The position numbers were made by a program, and so were the translations under genes. Positions 41,984-52,245 of a DNA stretch of 64,000 nucleotides are shown piece by piece. This DNA is from Locusta migratoria (taxonomy: Eukaryota; Arthropoda; Insecta; Orthoptera; Acrididae). The notes beneath the pieces were generated by a model. The model was not told the DNA's origin, did no database searches, and saw nothing but the letters and a program-made list of their open reading frames with translations. The stretch spans positions 27,383,759 to 27,447,758 of the forward strand of contig CM048744.1 in the NCBI GenBank assembly GCA_026315105.1, read 5' to 3'. The first letter of the stretch is position 1. Every line of letters begins with the position of its first letter.

Positions 41984-42815
41984 CTAACCTAAAACACCGC
42001 CCAGTCCACGCCACACAGCCCCCGCTACCCGTGTTGTCGCTTCCTGCGTGTAACGGACTCCTGACCTATTCAGCGGAACCAGGAACCTCACCACCCGATG
42101 TCGCAAGTCGAGGAATCTGCAGCCTACCCGATCGCAGAAGGGTCTGAGCCTCTGATTCAGGCCCTCCACTCGCCTCTGTACCAGAGGTCCACAGTCGGTC
42201 TTGTCAACTATGATGCAGATGTTGATCTCTGCTTTCATCTTTCAAGCGAGACTGGCAGTCTTTACCACTTCAGATAGCTGCTCAAAACCTGAGAGAATCT
42301 CTTCAGATCCATAGCGACACACATCATTGTTACCGACGTGACCCAGCACCTGCAGTTGGCTGCACCCCACACCCTTCATGGCATCCGGAAGGACCCGATC
42401 CACATCTGGAATGACTCCCCCCCCCCCCCCCCGGTATGCACCCGGAGTGCACATTACACTTCTTCCCCTCCCTAAGGGGCTCCATTACCCACCAAACTAG
42501 AAGCAAATCCACCCTCCGTGAAAGCCCGTATCTAGAAATCTGCGTGGTGACTTCAGGATGAGAGACACCATCTGGCTCAGGAAAATTGTCCTCAACAGGT
42601 AGCGGCTCAAACCTGTTCGCAAGATGAACCGGGAAGGCCTCACGATCGGTCTTCCGCCGTCTGCCACGAACTGGAGCGACCTCCCACACAACCAACGACT
42701 CCCCTCGATCGCAGCTACTAGCTGTGTAACCGAAGAAGTTCACATGGTTTGAAGCTGGGAGCGAAGTGTCACCAGCTCTGACTGCATCCGTACACAGCAG
42801 TCACTGTCCGTATTC
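41984..42815 (-). pseudogene. LINE-B ORF1 with esterase-like (SGNH) domain
   Basis: The minus strand starts MNTDSDCCVRMQSELVTLRS near 42815. After several frame changes it gives LQVLGHVGNNDVCRYGSEEI (the GxND block of SGNH hydrolases), SGFEQLSEVV, INICIIVDKTDCG and RFLDLRHRV, then VPLNRSGVRYTQEATTRVA, a C-terminal block seen in LINE ORF1 esterases (the usual catalytic His position reads Y/T-Q here). A TGA at 42242-42244 lies in frame between VVKTASLA and KMKAEINIC, probably a decayed CGA. A C-run at 42418-42432 shifts the frame. The GDS nucleophile block is not intact. Confidence 0.6.
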
Positions 42816-42950
42816 ATTATTACAGTACCGAGAAAACAAAGCAAACTACGGTCGAGATGCGCTCAAAAGACGACCACACTGTTTCTTAAAATGCGAATCT
42901 GAATGTTATATGCTCGAGATCACAGTATAAATTTACGAACTGAAACGAAA

Positions 42951-43554
42951 ACGCGCAGACAAATATCAAAATAATAAATGTCGTTTCTAATCAGAAGCCG
43001 GTTTCACTTACGAAATATGAAGACGGGGTCTTCTGCGGCTTAACAGACACATTTAAACTTTAGCATTCGTCTGTAGCACCACATTCCGAAAACTTCTATC
43101 TTTTCTCGTCTGTATTACTTGTCGACCGTATTTCATTCCTGTATGAGGCGTCTAAAGCTGGGTTTGCACAAGCAAGTCGCTTGGAAAAGTTACTGTTGCA
43201 AATTGTTGTGATTCACTTGCTGCAGGGTTTACACAACACTCGCAAGGAGTAAGAAAGAAACTTCCGCTAGTATTTTGACAAGTAACTTTCCTCCAGAACT
43301 TGCAGACACCGTTCACATGAACTTTTAGTGACAGCAAGTAAAATGACGGGTTATTTATGGGTTATTTATGCTGTAGTTCTTTTGCTTATTACTGTCACTA
43401 GTCAAACTGAAAGTCGGATATTTGCAGAAAATATCTTGTGCAATAAATGGCAAAGGCAGTATGTCGACTTGGTGACGTGTTAAACTCGCAAGAATTTCGG
43501 CTAGTTTCTACCTTTAAGTACATTGCTGTAGTAATTTGCTATTGTAAACTCCGC
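42951..43554. other. unassigned stretch
   Basis: No gene or repeat recognised. Confidence 0.5.
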
Positions 43555-43905
43555 TTAGGTAATACATCGTCGGCTCGCTGGTGAGACACGTGCCCGCTCG
43601 TCCGCCCACAGGAAGAAAGCGGCCTGTAGTGTTTATGCGAGGTTTGTTCGGCGTCGCCGCAGACAGACGCAGCCATAAACAACGGGCGCAGTCGTTTCGG
43701 GGGCGTGCGAGTGAGCCGTCTTAAGCCAGAGGAACGGCGCCGTCAGGAGGACCACAATGGCCGCGTTATGCCTGCGCCAGATTTATGGCGGCGTCTGGTC
43801 GGCGTCCGCGGCCGGCCGCATACCAAGGCGGCTCTGAAGACGGCGCGCGCCGCGGCGACGAAACGCCGTCTGAGACTGCTTCCACCGTGACTGCCCGCTC
43901 CTAAC
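43555..43905. promoter_or_regulatory. CpG-rich island, possible promoter or enhancer
   Basis: About 350 bases of GC-rich, CpG-dense sequence (for example GGCGTCCGCGGCCGGCCG) stand out from AT-rich surroundings. A 61-codon basic ORF inside has no recognisable domain. A nearby host promoter or first exon is possible but nothing here proves it. Confidence 0.3.
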
Positions 43906-43946
43906 ACATCTCTGATAAGTCCGTGTTCTCTTCACCTTCACACATA

Positions 43947-45734
43947 CAGGGTGTTTCACTAAGTGTGTTTGCCTCTGTAACTTATAAAATAATAGATGAC
44001 GGGAAATTTTAATGCGGTAGGTCAACACAAGAAATGTTACGCTTTCTGCGGAGCTATGAACATAGTTTATTGTAGTATTTTCCAAACAGTTACACCACAA
44101 AGAATATAATTTTTAAATGCAACAATAGTTTTTTTTTCTATCGTGCATTCGTTGAAACCATCTGCGTCAGAACAATTTAAACTACGTTCCTATCACTGTT
44201 AGTTTGGGAGCTACAACCCTTCAAAGTTTCAGGGGCAGATACCACAAACGCTGCGCATAATGCAATGCGCCTTCTAAATGTGGTGCGGCCGAGTTGTAAC
44301 GTCGCCAGTGTCACGAAGCGAGCAGCTTCCTCGATGCGCTGTTAGACTGCCGACTGTCGCCGCACACGGCCGTATACCCCACAGCTGGAGCCACACAAAC
44401 AACCGGGGCTCAATATACCACAGTTACTGACATCGGATGACGATAGCATACACGAACAACGAGTACGTTGACATGTTGCTGATGCTCGGTGAGTGCCGAA
44501 CGATGCCACTGAGGCAGCCACGGCGTATGCCGTGAGATATCCTAGGCGAAGAGCCCCGGCAGCCATTACTTTCTTATGTGCCGAACAACGACTTCGGGAA
44601 ACAGGCAGCTTGGTAATGCGCAGCTGTAACAGACGAAGACCTGCAAGAAGTGAGGAGACGGAGGTGTTTGTTTTAGCTGCACTACACCACGATCCTCATG
44701 TTGCAGTCGCTGGTGTCAGTCTCACATCTGTGTGGTGTGTAAAACACGAGTCTTTACAAAGTGTTATGTTCTCTGATGAGTCCACGTTCACAAATTATTG
44801 TGCAGTGAATCGCCATAACATGCACTACTGGGCCGCAGACAATCCTCGGTGGGTACGACCTGTCAACCGTCAACATAGGTGGTCTATTAACGTGTGGTGT
44901 GGAATCTTTGGGGATGAAATCATCGGTCCACACTACTTCCCAGGTACACTAAGAGGTGAGTTATGTCGCGCTTTTATAGCCGACGGTTTGGGTGGTCTCC
45001 TTGAACATGTGTGCCTACACACGAGAGTCCATATGTGGATGCAGCACGATGGTCACCCAGCCCATTCTGCGTGTGCTGTTGTGGAAGAACTAAACAACAG
45101 GTTTATAGGAATATGGTTGGGGCGCCATGGTCCTCATTCATGGCCCGCAAGGTTGCCCGACTAACACCAGTAGATATCTTTTTGTGGGGACATCTAAATG
45201 ATCGTGTTTATGTCACTGAGCCAACATCCCCAGATGATCTAAAACGGCGCATCAAGGACGCATGTCGCTCCGTCACACCGGCGATGTTACATCTCGTCCG
45301 CAGATCCTTTCAATGGCGCATTGCATTATGCATTGAGGAACATAGACACACATTTGAAAATCTCATGTAAATCAACTTCCCACCGCCATAACATCCATCA
45401 CCCACCACACAGCCATGTATTATGTACAGCGTGTGGTATCTGCCCCTGAAACTTTGAAGGGTTGTAGCTCCCAAACTAACAGTGATAGGAATGTAGTTTA
45501 AATTGATTTGGACGCAGCTGGTTTCAACGAATCCAATGCAAGATAGAAAAAACTATTGTTCCATTAAAAAATTTATGTCTTTGTGCTATAACTCTTTGGA
45601 AAATGATACAATAAACTATGTTCATAGCTCTGCAGAAAGTGTAAAATTTCTTTTGTTGACCTACCACATTAAAATTTCCCGTCACCTATTATTTTATAAG
45701 TTACAGAGGCAAACACACTTAGTGAAACACCCTG
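43947..45734 (+). mobile_element. mariner-type transposon with about 308-bp terminal repeats
   Basis: The ends CAGGGTGTTTCACTAAGTGT (left) and its complement (right) are flanked by TA at 43945-43946 and 45735-45736. The inverted repeats continue for about 308 bases each (43947-44254 and 45427-45734), up to CAGATACCACA..GCTG near their inner ends, which is far longer than the roughly 30 bases of classic mariners. Between them is a broken transposase. Total length is 1788 bp. Confidence 0.88.
44437..45370 (+). pseudogene. mariner transposase, catalytic spacing D-41-D, frameshifted
   Basis: The start MTIAYTNNEYVDMLLMLGEC lies in one frame. NDATEAATAYAVRYPRRRAP continues in another after a small deletion near 44490. 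VMFSDESTFTNY is the first catalytic block, MQHDGHPAHSACAVVEEL the second. The third appears as WPARLPD, then a one-base loss near 45162, then LTPVDIFLWGHL. Reading across that loss puts 41 residues between the second and third Asp. The helical region between the DNA-binding domain and the first catalytic block is partly deleted. The protein ends HRHTFENLM. Confidence 0.8.
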
Positions 45735-45736
45735 TA

Positions 45737-46244
45737 TATGGCCGTTTGTAAAACACCGCCACATTTTGACAGATTACAGATGACGTTTTACATTATGAAC
45801 CCAAGTACAGTAATAACCATTTATTCAGCTTTTTTTCCGAATCCACAACACAATCCATTAACCCTTATTTTGGCAGTATCGCTCTAAAAGTAACGTCAAA
45901 ATTGCGCGTGGTTTTCGGAAACATGTTTCAAGTTTCATCCTTGCATGGGAAACAGTGCTTGAAACTAACATTTAAGCTCTCCGATAAAGTTATGTTTCAT
46001 TGCCTTTTGCGAAAAGTTTAGCAATGTACTGAATCTTTAGCGGACACTCCAAGCATAAGTTACCGAGGTACAAGTTTGTTTCAATTTTGTGATGATATCT
46101 TTCGTGATACATGGAAAACTACTTGTAAAAGCTAAAGAGGAAGCCTTGAAGATGATTTATTATGAGAAATTGTTGACGAGTTCTTATATGGGAGACTGAA
46201 AATGGATTTATATTTATTGGGAAAGTAGGTCTGGTAGAGCACTA
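45737..46244. other. unassigned stretch
   Basis: Nothing recognised; it may include upstream parts of the piggyBac relic that follows. Confidence 0.45.
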
Positions 46245-46473
46245 CAAAATGGGCAATAAGTCCAAAAGAAGAAATAAACAGCATGTGCTGTACCAGTCAA
46301 TGATGAACGGTATGACAGATATGACAATATGTTGTCACTTGACAGATTGCGGGCCAAAAGGAATTTGCAAGTTTTGTCTTCAGAGGTACTTGACTGTAGA
46401 ATGTGCAAATCATGGAATTGCTTTGAACTTTGCGCCAAAAGCGATTTGTTTTCACGCGTTTCACATGAAATAG
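46245..46473 (+). pseudogene. piggyBac-like transposase C-terminal relic
   Basis: The plus strand reads KSKRRNKQHVLYQS, then CGPKGICKFCLQRYLTVECA, then AICFHAFHM. The Cys pair (CKFC), a later Cys and the CFxxFH ending match the C-terminal zinc-binding domain of piggyBac-family transposases. The spacing is partly disrupted. No catalytic domain was recognised next to it, and no TTAA-flanked ends were found. Confidence 0.4.
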
Positions 46474-46819
46474 TCCAAGATACAATAATTTCTGCAGTCA
46501 TAAGAACAACGTTGTATTATTGATACCGTACCACTATTTAAATTTTTTGGGCAATGTCACAAACCAGGAACTATATTATGAAAAAAAAAGTATAAATCTA
46601 CACATGTAATTTAAGTAAGACAATACTTTTTTCTTCTCGTGACTTCCGTGTGTGTGCCAAATAAATGTTTGAAATCTAGTGTGAGTTAGCTGTAATAAAA
46701 TTTAATTTCATTTTCACGGAACACTTTTTAAACAGTACGTACATACATCGCCGAGTAAATCTACAAATTAAATTCACTCTACATAATCCGCAGCAGGAAA
46801 TATAACCTCATACACAGTT

Positions 46820-47505
46820 ACAAGTAATCCTACGAAAGTGTCACACTCCGATTTTTTTCTGAAACTTGGAGGTTATAATGCATGACAAACTCAGAGACAC
46901 GTATTATTTTTAGAGACGGTAAAACATATTTAAGGGGTGAAACGGGCCCTCCAAAATGGTGACTAAAATAGAAAAATTGCGACAAATCAGATATTAGTGT
47001 AGCGGTTTTAATGAATCTCGTTATGAAAGTGTCGTTTGATAAAAGACGGAAATCGACTTAGATATATTGGATGGGGAGTGAAGGAAGATCAATTTTTTAG
47101 TGTAAAATTATTTGTGAGGTAATCGAATTTCGCCTTTAATGAAACATTTTTTCATTAAAAAAATCATTGAAGTCGCTCCACTAATCAATATGTCATTGGT
47201 CGCGCGGAAGTAGCCGAGCGGTATGGAGCGCCACGTTACGGCCCGCGTCGGGCATGAATGTGCGTGTTGTCCTTAGGTTAGTTTAACTTCCTTTAAGTAG
47301 TTTGGTCCCATGTAATTACAAACATTTCAACATTTCTATGTTATTGAAATTTTTCCTTTTGGTTCCCATTTTGGAGGGACCGTTTCACCACTTAAATATG
47401 TTTTACCTTCTGCTAAAGAAATACCTGTCCCTTGGTTTTTCATGTATTATAGTACATCCAAATTTTAGAAGAATCGTAGAATGACACTTCCGCAGGTGTA
47501 CTTGT
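46820..47505. repeat. long inverted-repeat element containing a SINE
   Basis: The left arm (about 46820-46985) and right arm (about 47335-47505) are imperfect reverse complements. Shared segments include GTAAAACATATTTAAG, GGTGAAACGG and CCCTCCAAAATGG, and further out GGAAGTGTCA against GAAAGTGTCA. The centre holds a SINE-1 copy. This looks like a non-autonomous foldback or MITE-type element. I could not define the exact termini or the target duplication. Confidence 0.6.
47201..47335 (+). mobile_element. SINE-1, degenerate and deleted
   Basis: Head CGCGGAAGTAGCCGAGCGGT, then GGCCCGCGTCGGGCATGAAT. The B box is deleted. The tail is reduced to TTTGGTCCCATGTAATTAC and CAAACATTTCAACATTT. It lies within the loop of the inverted-repeat element. 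Confidence 0.65.
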
Positions 47506-49111
47506 TAGACGCGTCAAAATCCACCTTCGGCTTACAAGGGCGTGCCGTAAAATTTCAGCATCAGGCGTAATGTTTTAGTTTATTACTTCTTTCTATTTTG
47601 GAAAGATCATCCACATATATAACTGAATCTACTTGATTTTAAACCCTTAAGAAACCTCTTTTCACCTACACGCACCACAAAATAATTTTTCCTTTTTGTG
47701 TGGTAAAACTTAACAACCGACATGACGTTTTAATACATTATCAATGCAGTTTGCTGACCTTATCGACGTATTTCACTCGACATAACCGCAAACTCGCGCT
47801 GCGACACATAGATCAGCATGGCGTCACAAATAACGGGACGGCAGAGATACTGTCTTTTGTCTGAAATGGACGCAGGTTACCGTATATCCGTCCAGTGTTT
47901 GATAGTGAGGGAAGTTACGGACTTCTAAATAGTTTAAAACACACATTTAAAGCATTTATAAACTTTTTCTTGTTACAATTTTTATGTAAAACGTTTATCA
48001 CATTCATGCAATGTCAGGTACCAGATGGTTGAGGTAGTTCTATCCACAGGGATTAGATTCTGTAAGAAATTAGCGGTGTGATTAGAATTCTCCACTAGCA
48101 GTAACTACCGCCGTTTGTGCTTCATGTAGCTACATTTCAGCCACACAGTCTTCGTACTCACAGTGCCAAATGCTCATGATTATTGTCGCTTATCACTGCA
48201 TTTCGTGTTTCATACATGTGCAAGCGCGAAATTTAGCCGTGAATTTATAATGGTTGGTGTATATGACGTTCAGAATACTACTGGGTTACCTCACTAGGGC
48301 CTTTCACACAGACTTAATCATAAACAGCGTAGAGTGGACCACATGTAAAGTATTATTACAGTAATAGTACTATCACCTTTAAAACATAAAGTATGTGAGA
48401 ATTATGCCGTAATGAAGGATTCCATGAGAAGTTTTGTAGCCATTTGCATTTATGGTCAAATTGCTCACAATGTAATTATGCATTCCAACTTCTCCGTATG
48501 TGTTTACGAAACGACCAATCAAATACATAAGAGACGACCAAATATCGCTCTGTATAAGTGAATAAAATAGAAAGTTCTGTATTAGTTTCAGAGGCGTGCC
48601 GGCTATATTACGGAAGCTTTTTGACATAACTTTGAAATCAGCTATCGAGCAGATTGTCATCATAATCCCTCATTGTAACATTAATTACCGGAAAGTTATT
48701 ACCAAAAATTTACTGAAAATTTTTGACAGTAATGTTGATACTAGCCTGGGAAACGGATCCAATATTGGATTGCTGATAGGACCTGTTAAGCCAATTACAT
48801 GTAGAGCTCAACAGCGAGGTAAGTAATTTCATCACCAGCGTGACCTGATCTGTTAATAAATGAAATACGTAATTAACTTCAATGAGGCGTGCGCCAATTA
48901 GTAATGAGAACGTTGAATCTGTGTCCCGGAAAAAGTAGATCAAATATAAACACGAAATGTGTGCGCACCATCGAAGAGTGCTGACATTAATTGCGGACAC
49001 TGGGTGGGAGACCAGTGTTGCCACCTGTTAAGAGAGGTTTAATTAATTGTAGACAATGAGACTCTTTGCAGAAACTTTATAAGTAAAGATACCGGTAATA
49101 TTTATGAAATT
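47506..49111. other. unassigned stretch
   Basis: No gene, domain or known repeat recognised on either strand. Confidence 0.5.
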
Positions 49112-49155
49112 TGATAAGTAGTTTCGACATACTTATAAGCTATCTTCAGATATCT
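49112..49155 (-). ncRNA. hammerhead-like motif
   Basis: The minus strand reads GATAT, CTGAAGA, an 18-base segment TAGCTTATAAGTATGTC-like region, GAAAC, then TACTTATC. Both cores are exact and stem I can pair (GAUA with UAUC). Stem II contains an internal mismatch region, and the ACTAGT palindrome is altered to ACTACT. It is probably the end of an old Penelope-like copy. Confidence 0.4.
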
Positions 49156-49507
49156 TGCGCCCAATAGAGTCCTGAGTCATGTCTCTGCTGGTTAGCAGTG
49201 TATTTTCCATTAAAATCAGTAGAATAAACCGTTGTACACAACTCAAAACAGTTAGGTACTCAGTTGAGATATGATACACGCTATACATATGGTGACGTAT
49301 TTTATACAGATGTTTGTAACAATTGTAATTTGTGTCTGATACAGTACGATATATTGCTCTCTCAACTCTCTACTTAACCCTTTGTTTCCTGACATAAGAA
49401 AAAAATTATTGTCTTACATTTTCATTGTAAATTTTATGCTACTGTGGCCTCCAAAGGCACTATGGTATTTGGTATAGTTTTATTTCATTATTTTCAACTT
49501 TTTTTCA

Positions 49508-49533
49508 CTGCCGGTACTCAGAAGTACCGGCAG
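49508..49533. other. perfect 11-bp hairpin
   Basis: CTGCCGGTACT, a loop CAGA, then AGTACCGGCAG. The stem is perfect. It lies in otherwise unremarkable AT-rich DNA. Function unknown. Confidence 0.6.
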
Positions 49534-49689
49534 GTTTTATGGACAGAGTCACAACATGCACAGAAAAATGCTCCAATTTGTAAAACTTGTACGTTATTTC
49601 ACATAAAATTAAACATTTTTATATTTTTTCCTGTAAATTTCACATTAAATTTGGCTTCTAGAGCAACTTTTCCACAGTATATGATTTTG

Positions 49690-50130
49690 ATATACATATC
49701 ACATATTTAGTGATACCTCATGAAATTGTAAGAAATATTTCCTTTTGTCACTGCAGCACAAATACTCATTACTTGCACTACACTGTGAATGTGGTCTCGC
49801 CTCAATTCTATTTTTTGCACACACTTCACATCTTCCTCTTTTACGTCTGAACACTACAAAATGTTCTCCTCGGTTGCTGAGACATATATCTTTGGGAACA
49901 AAAAAAAAATCTTTCCTTCTCTTTGGGGGAGTTATTTAATCTTTATTAGAGTTTCCCTTTCTGAGACTTGGGACTTGCTGCTCATTCATTGGCCCTAGAG
50001 GCACAGCACAACTGAATTCCAGCGTTGGCAGTGCCCCATGTAAGTCAGTGAAAATGACATAAGCATTGGCAAAAGCAATTTCGTTTGCCCCCAATTCATC
50101 GTGATCTATCTGCATGTTCCACCCCACCCA
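49690..50130 (-). pseudogene. piggyBac-like transposase C-terminal relic
   Basis: The minus strand reads ANEIAFANAYVIFTDLHGAL, then PTLEFSCAVPLGPMNEQQ, resembling the helical segment (VNAYIIY...LPxLEFxxAVAxGLxN) before the zinc finger. After frame changes, FRRKRGRCEVCAKNRIEARP and HSQCSASNEYLCCSDK, then KYFLQFHEV, follow the C-terminal zinc-finger layout with two Cys lost (CSAS for CSxC; KYF for NCF). The catalytic domain and ends were not recognised. Confidence 0.55.
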
Positions 50131-50395
50131 TGTTTGGGAGTGTCCTCATACAAAATTGCTTCAGTCTCTGCATGTGTCACAGGTCGAAAATAGCCACCAT
50201 TTTTCCGATTTTTGTCCACCTGTGTCATAAAAAGTGGACAAAACAACAATGTAACGCATTGTAGCTACAAAAATGCGTTAGCACAACCTGATGGTACTAA
50301 TAAGTCCACCTTATTAATTTCCACTTTATGTCACTTGCATGTAATGTAGTGCTTCAAACTATTATCTAGAAACAAAGAGGGTATGTACTATAATA

Positions 50396-50592
50396 GCCGG
50401 CCGCGGTGGCCGAGGTGACTGAGGCGCTCCAGTCACGGTCAGCACGGCCACTACGGTCGGGGGTTCGAATCCCCCCTCTGGCATGGATATTTGTGCCGTC
50501 CCAGTTCGTAAGTAGTTCATAAGTAGTTTGTAAGTTTAGGGACCGATGACCCTGTAGTTAAGTCCCATAACCTACACAAACATTTGAACATT
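50396..50592 (+). mobile_element. SINE-1, full length
   Basis: First head type: GCCGGCCGCGGTGGCCGAGG, B box GGGGGTTCGAATCC, TGGCATGGATATTTGTG, with a duplicated AAGTAGTTCATAAGTAGTTT segment, GGGACCGATGACCC and TTAAGTCCC, and the end CATTTGAACATTT. No clear target duplication was resolved. Confidence 0.88.
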
Positions 50593-51000
50593 TGACAACA
50601 GTCTCTTGTTGTCGATGAATTGTCATCATAGCGCGCCCATTAAGACGTGCCTCGATGGCTGTATTCCTTAGGTACCTCTTGATTGTAGTGAGGATCTGTA
50701 TCCGTTGTCACTGGTAGAGTTGCCAAAAGCTGTAGAAACAGAAACTCATTAGGGTAGACCTGGTGGGGGAGATAGATCTAACGGTGGCAGACAGACTAAG
50801 CATCCGTTGCGTTTTGAGACTAATGGGTCTGAAGCCTAAAAAGGAATGTAGTTCCATAACTCCAACAATGTTACCTATGTCTTCAGTTTTTCGTGGTATA
50901 AGACAATTAAAGCTCTTAAAAAGTTCACAATGTGTCAAGAACCGATCCTACATCTACATGGGATACTCCTTCTGGGTATGAGGCCGCCTGATATGCAAAA
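50593..51000. other. unassigned stretch
   Basis: Two overlapping ORFs on opposite strands (about 50708-50981) have no recognisable motif. Confidence 0.45.
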
Positions 51001-51016
51001 CACTGTTTTTATTAAG

Positions 51017-51058
51017 CACCAAAACTAGTTTCAGCACCTCTGTGCCATCATCAGTGGG
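51017..51058 (-). ncRNA. hammerhead-ribozyme motif
   Basis: Minus strand: CTGATGA, T, stem II GGCAC-AGAG-GTGCT, GAAAC, then TAGTTTTGG. Both cores are exact, stem II has five pairs, and the stem III sequence ACTAGT is self-complementary. Stem I pairs only partly. It sits at the 3' end of the Penelope-like fragment. Confidence 0.6.
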
Positions 51059-51551
51059 TTTTTAATTTATTTCATGCTGTGAAAACAAATTTCATTTATT
51101 TTACTATTGTACTATTGGTAAAATTTAGGCCTAAAACGTCGTCAGCCTTATTTTGGTTTTTACCTTATTTTACATTCTGTGGTCATGTGGGACCCTTTTT
51201 ACATACTTATGTAGTGGTAGCGTTGTCATCTGCAACCAAAATTATCTCTTTTTACAACTTGTGTGGTTTTTAAAACGCTACTTATGGTGCGAAAACGTAA
51301 TTTTGGTATGTGGGGATATTTCTATCGTCTGCTTACTATCTATTACTTACAGTTTCTTTTGGCATACACTTATTCTTCCGCGCTTTTTTACATAGCACAC
51401 ATGTAATACACATATTTTGCGGACTTTTTCTATCACAATCGCTTCCCACTTTAAAAATTCGTCTGTGTTTACTTTGTTAAGATGCACATGTGTCAGTTGA
51501 CTTTCAGCTGTTCTCCAGTGGAATGGCGGTAGATTTGAATAATGTTTGTTT

Positions 51552-51554
<3 letters not shown>

Positions 51555-51602
<48 letters not shown>
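51555..51602 (+). repeat. (GT)n microsatellite
   Basis: About 24 uninterrupted GT units within the 3' region of a Penelope-like fragment. Confidence 0.95.
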
Positions 51603-51605
<3 letters not shown>

Positions 51606-51699
51606 AGCTGTCTGTGTCATCCTTTCTGCACAATTCATTTAATGGATGAAATAATGTATTTTTGCATAGAGTGGTGTATTCGTTCATGACTGATTTTCC

Positions 51700-52230
51700 T
51701 TTAGCTATTGCTTTTTGTATGTGGTAATTTTCTTCTATTGTGAGTTTGTGGTACAGGTTGTGGCTTCATTTTAATATCTTTAGGTCTGTTTCTATTTTGG
51801 TTGGGTAATGGTTGTGAGCTATTAGGTGGTCTGCGAATGTGCTGTGGGAACTGTGACTTTTTAGTGCTCTGAGCTGTTCTGAATATCTGGTTTTGAAATT
51901 CCTACAAGTTTTTCCCATGTATACTGACTGTCATGTATTGCATGTGAGTTCATAGATGCCTGATCTGTTGAATTTGTCTGTTGGTGTAGTCTGTGTTCTG
52001 AGTTTCTTCAGTATTGTGTTGTCTGTCCTGTATCATATTTGGAGTCCCTGTTCCTTAAATATGTTACCTATCCTGTGAACTATTTTGTTGTAGGTGTGTA
52101 TGTGCTCTTTGTTTCCTTTTGTGTGTTGTGCTGTTGTGTCTGGTATGTGGTCATTGTCAGTGTGTTGTGTTCTGTATTGTGTGCGGTCCAGTGTGTGTGT
52201 GACCTGTTCATTATTTGACAGCACAAACAC
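51700..52230 (-). pseudogene. Penelope-like GIY-YIG endonuclease relic
   Basis: The minus strand reads NKIVHRIGNIFKEQGLQI, the linker after the RT domain. It then reads NRSGIYELTCNT (GIY block), a stop, then QSVYMGKTCRNFKTRYSEQL (YIG block altered to YMG, with the Arg of RNFKTR kept), then RALKSHSSHSTFADHLIAHN. These match the Cys-containing GIY-YIG domain of Penelope-like elements, which nicks target DNA. In-frame stops occur after CNT and after LKILK. The RT domain is absent. Confidence 0.75.
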
Positions 52231-52245
52231 CCATGCCCGAGGGTG
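52216..52245 (-). mobile_element. SINE-1 fragment
   Basis: GCACAAACACCCATGCCCGA is the complement of the SINE-1 junction between head and body. The rest of the copy is missing. GGGAGGG-rich sequence follows. Confidence 0.5.

Larger units (their letters stand above)
36590..42950 (-). mobile_element. LINE-B with esterase-like ORF1, interrupted by a Penelope-like insertion
   Basis: On the minus strand: leader, ORF1 start at about 42815, ORF1 to 41984, then endonuclease and RT down to about 36630. The endonuclease is interrupted at 39143-41840 by an inverted Penelope-like insertion flanked by ATTTCTATTAGT. The esterase-like ORF1 plus AP endonuclease plus RT without RNase H suggest the CR1/Jockey group. 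The fragment at 125-705 is from the same family. Many stops and frameshifts show it is old. Confidence 0.8.
51000..52215 (-). mobile_element. Penelope-like element, 5' truncated
   Basis: On the minus strand a GIY-YIG endonuclease relic (about 52230-51700) is followed by an AT-rich 3' region with a GT/AC microsatellite (51555-51602) and a hammerhead motif at 51017-51058. The same order (C-terminal coding, 3' region, ribozyme) is found in the insertion at 39.1-41.8 kb. Here there is no inverted arm. Confidence 0.75.
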
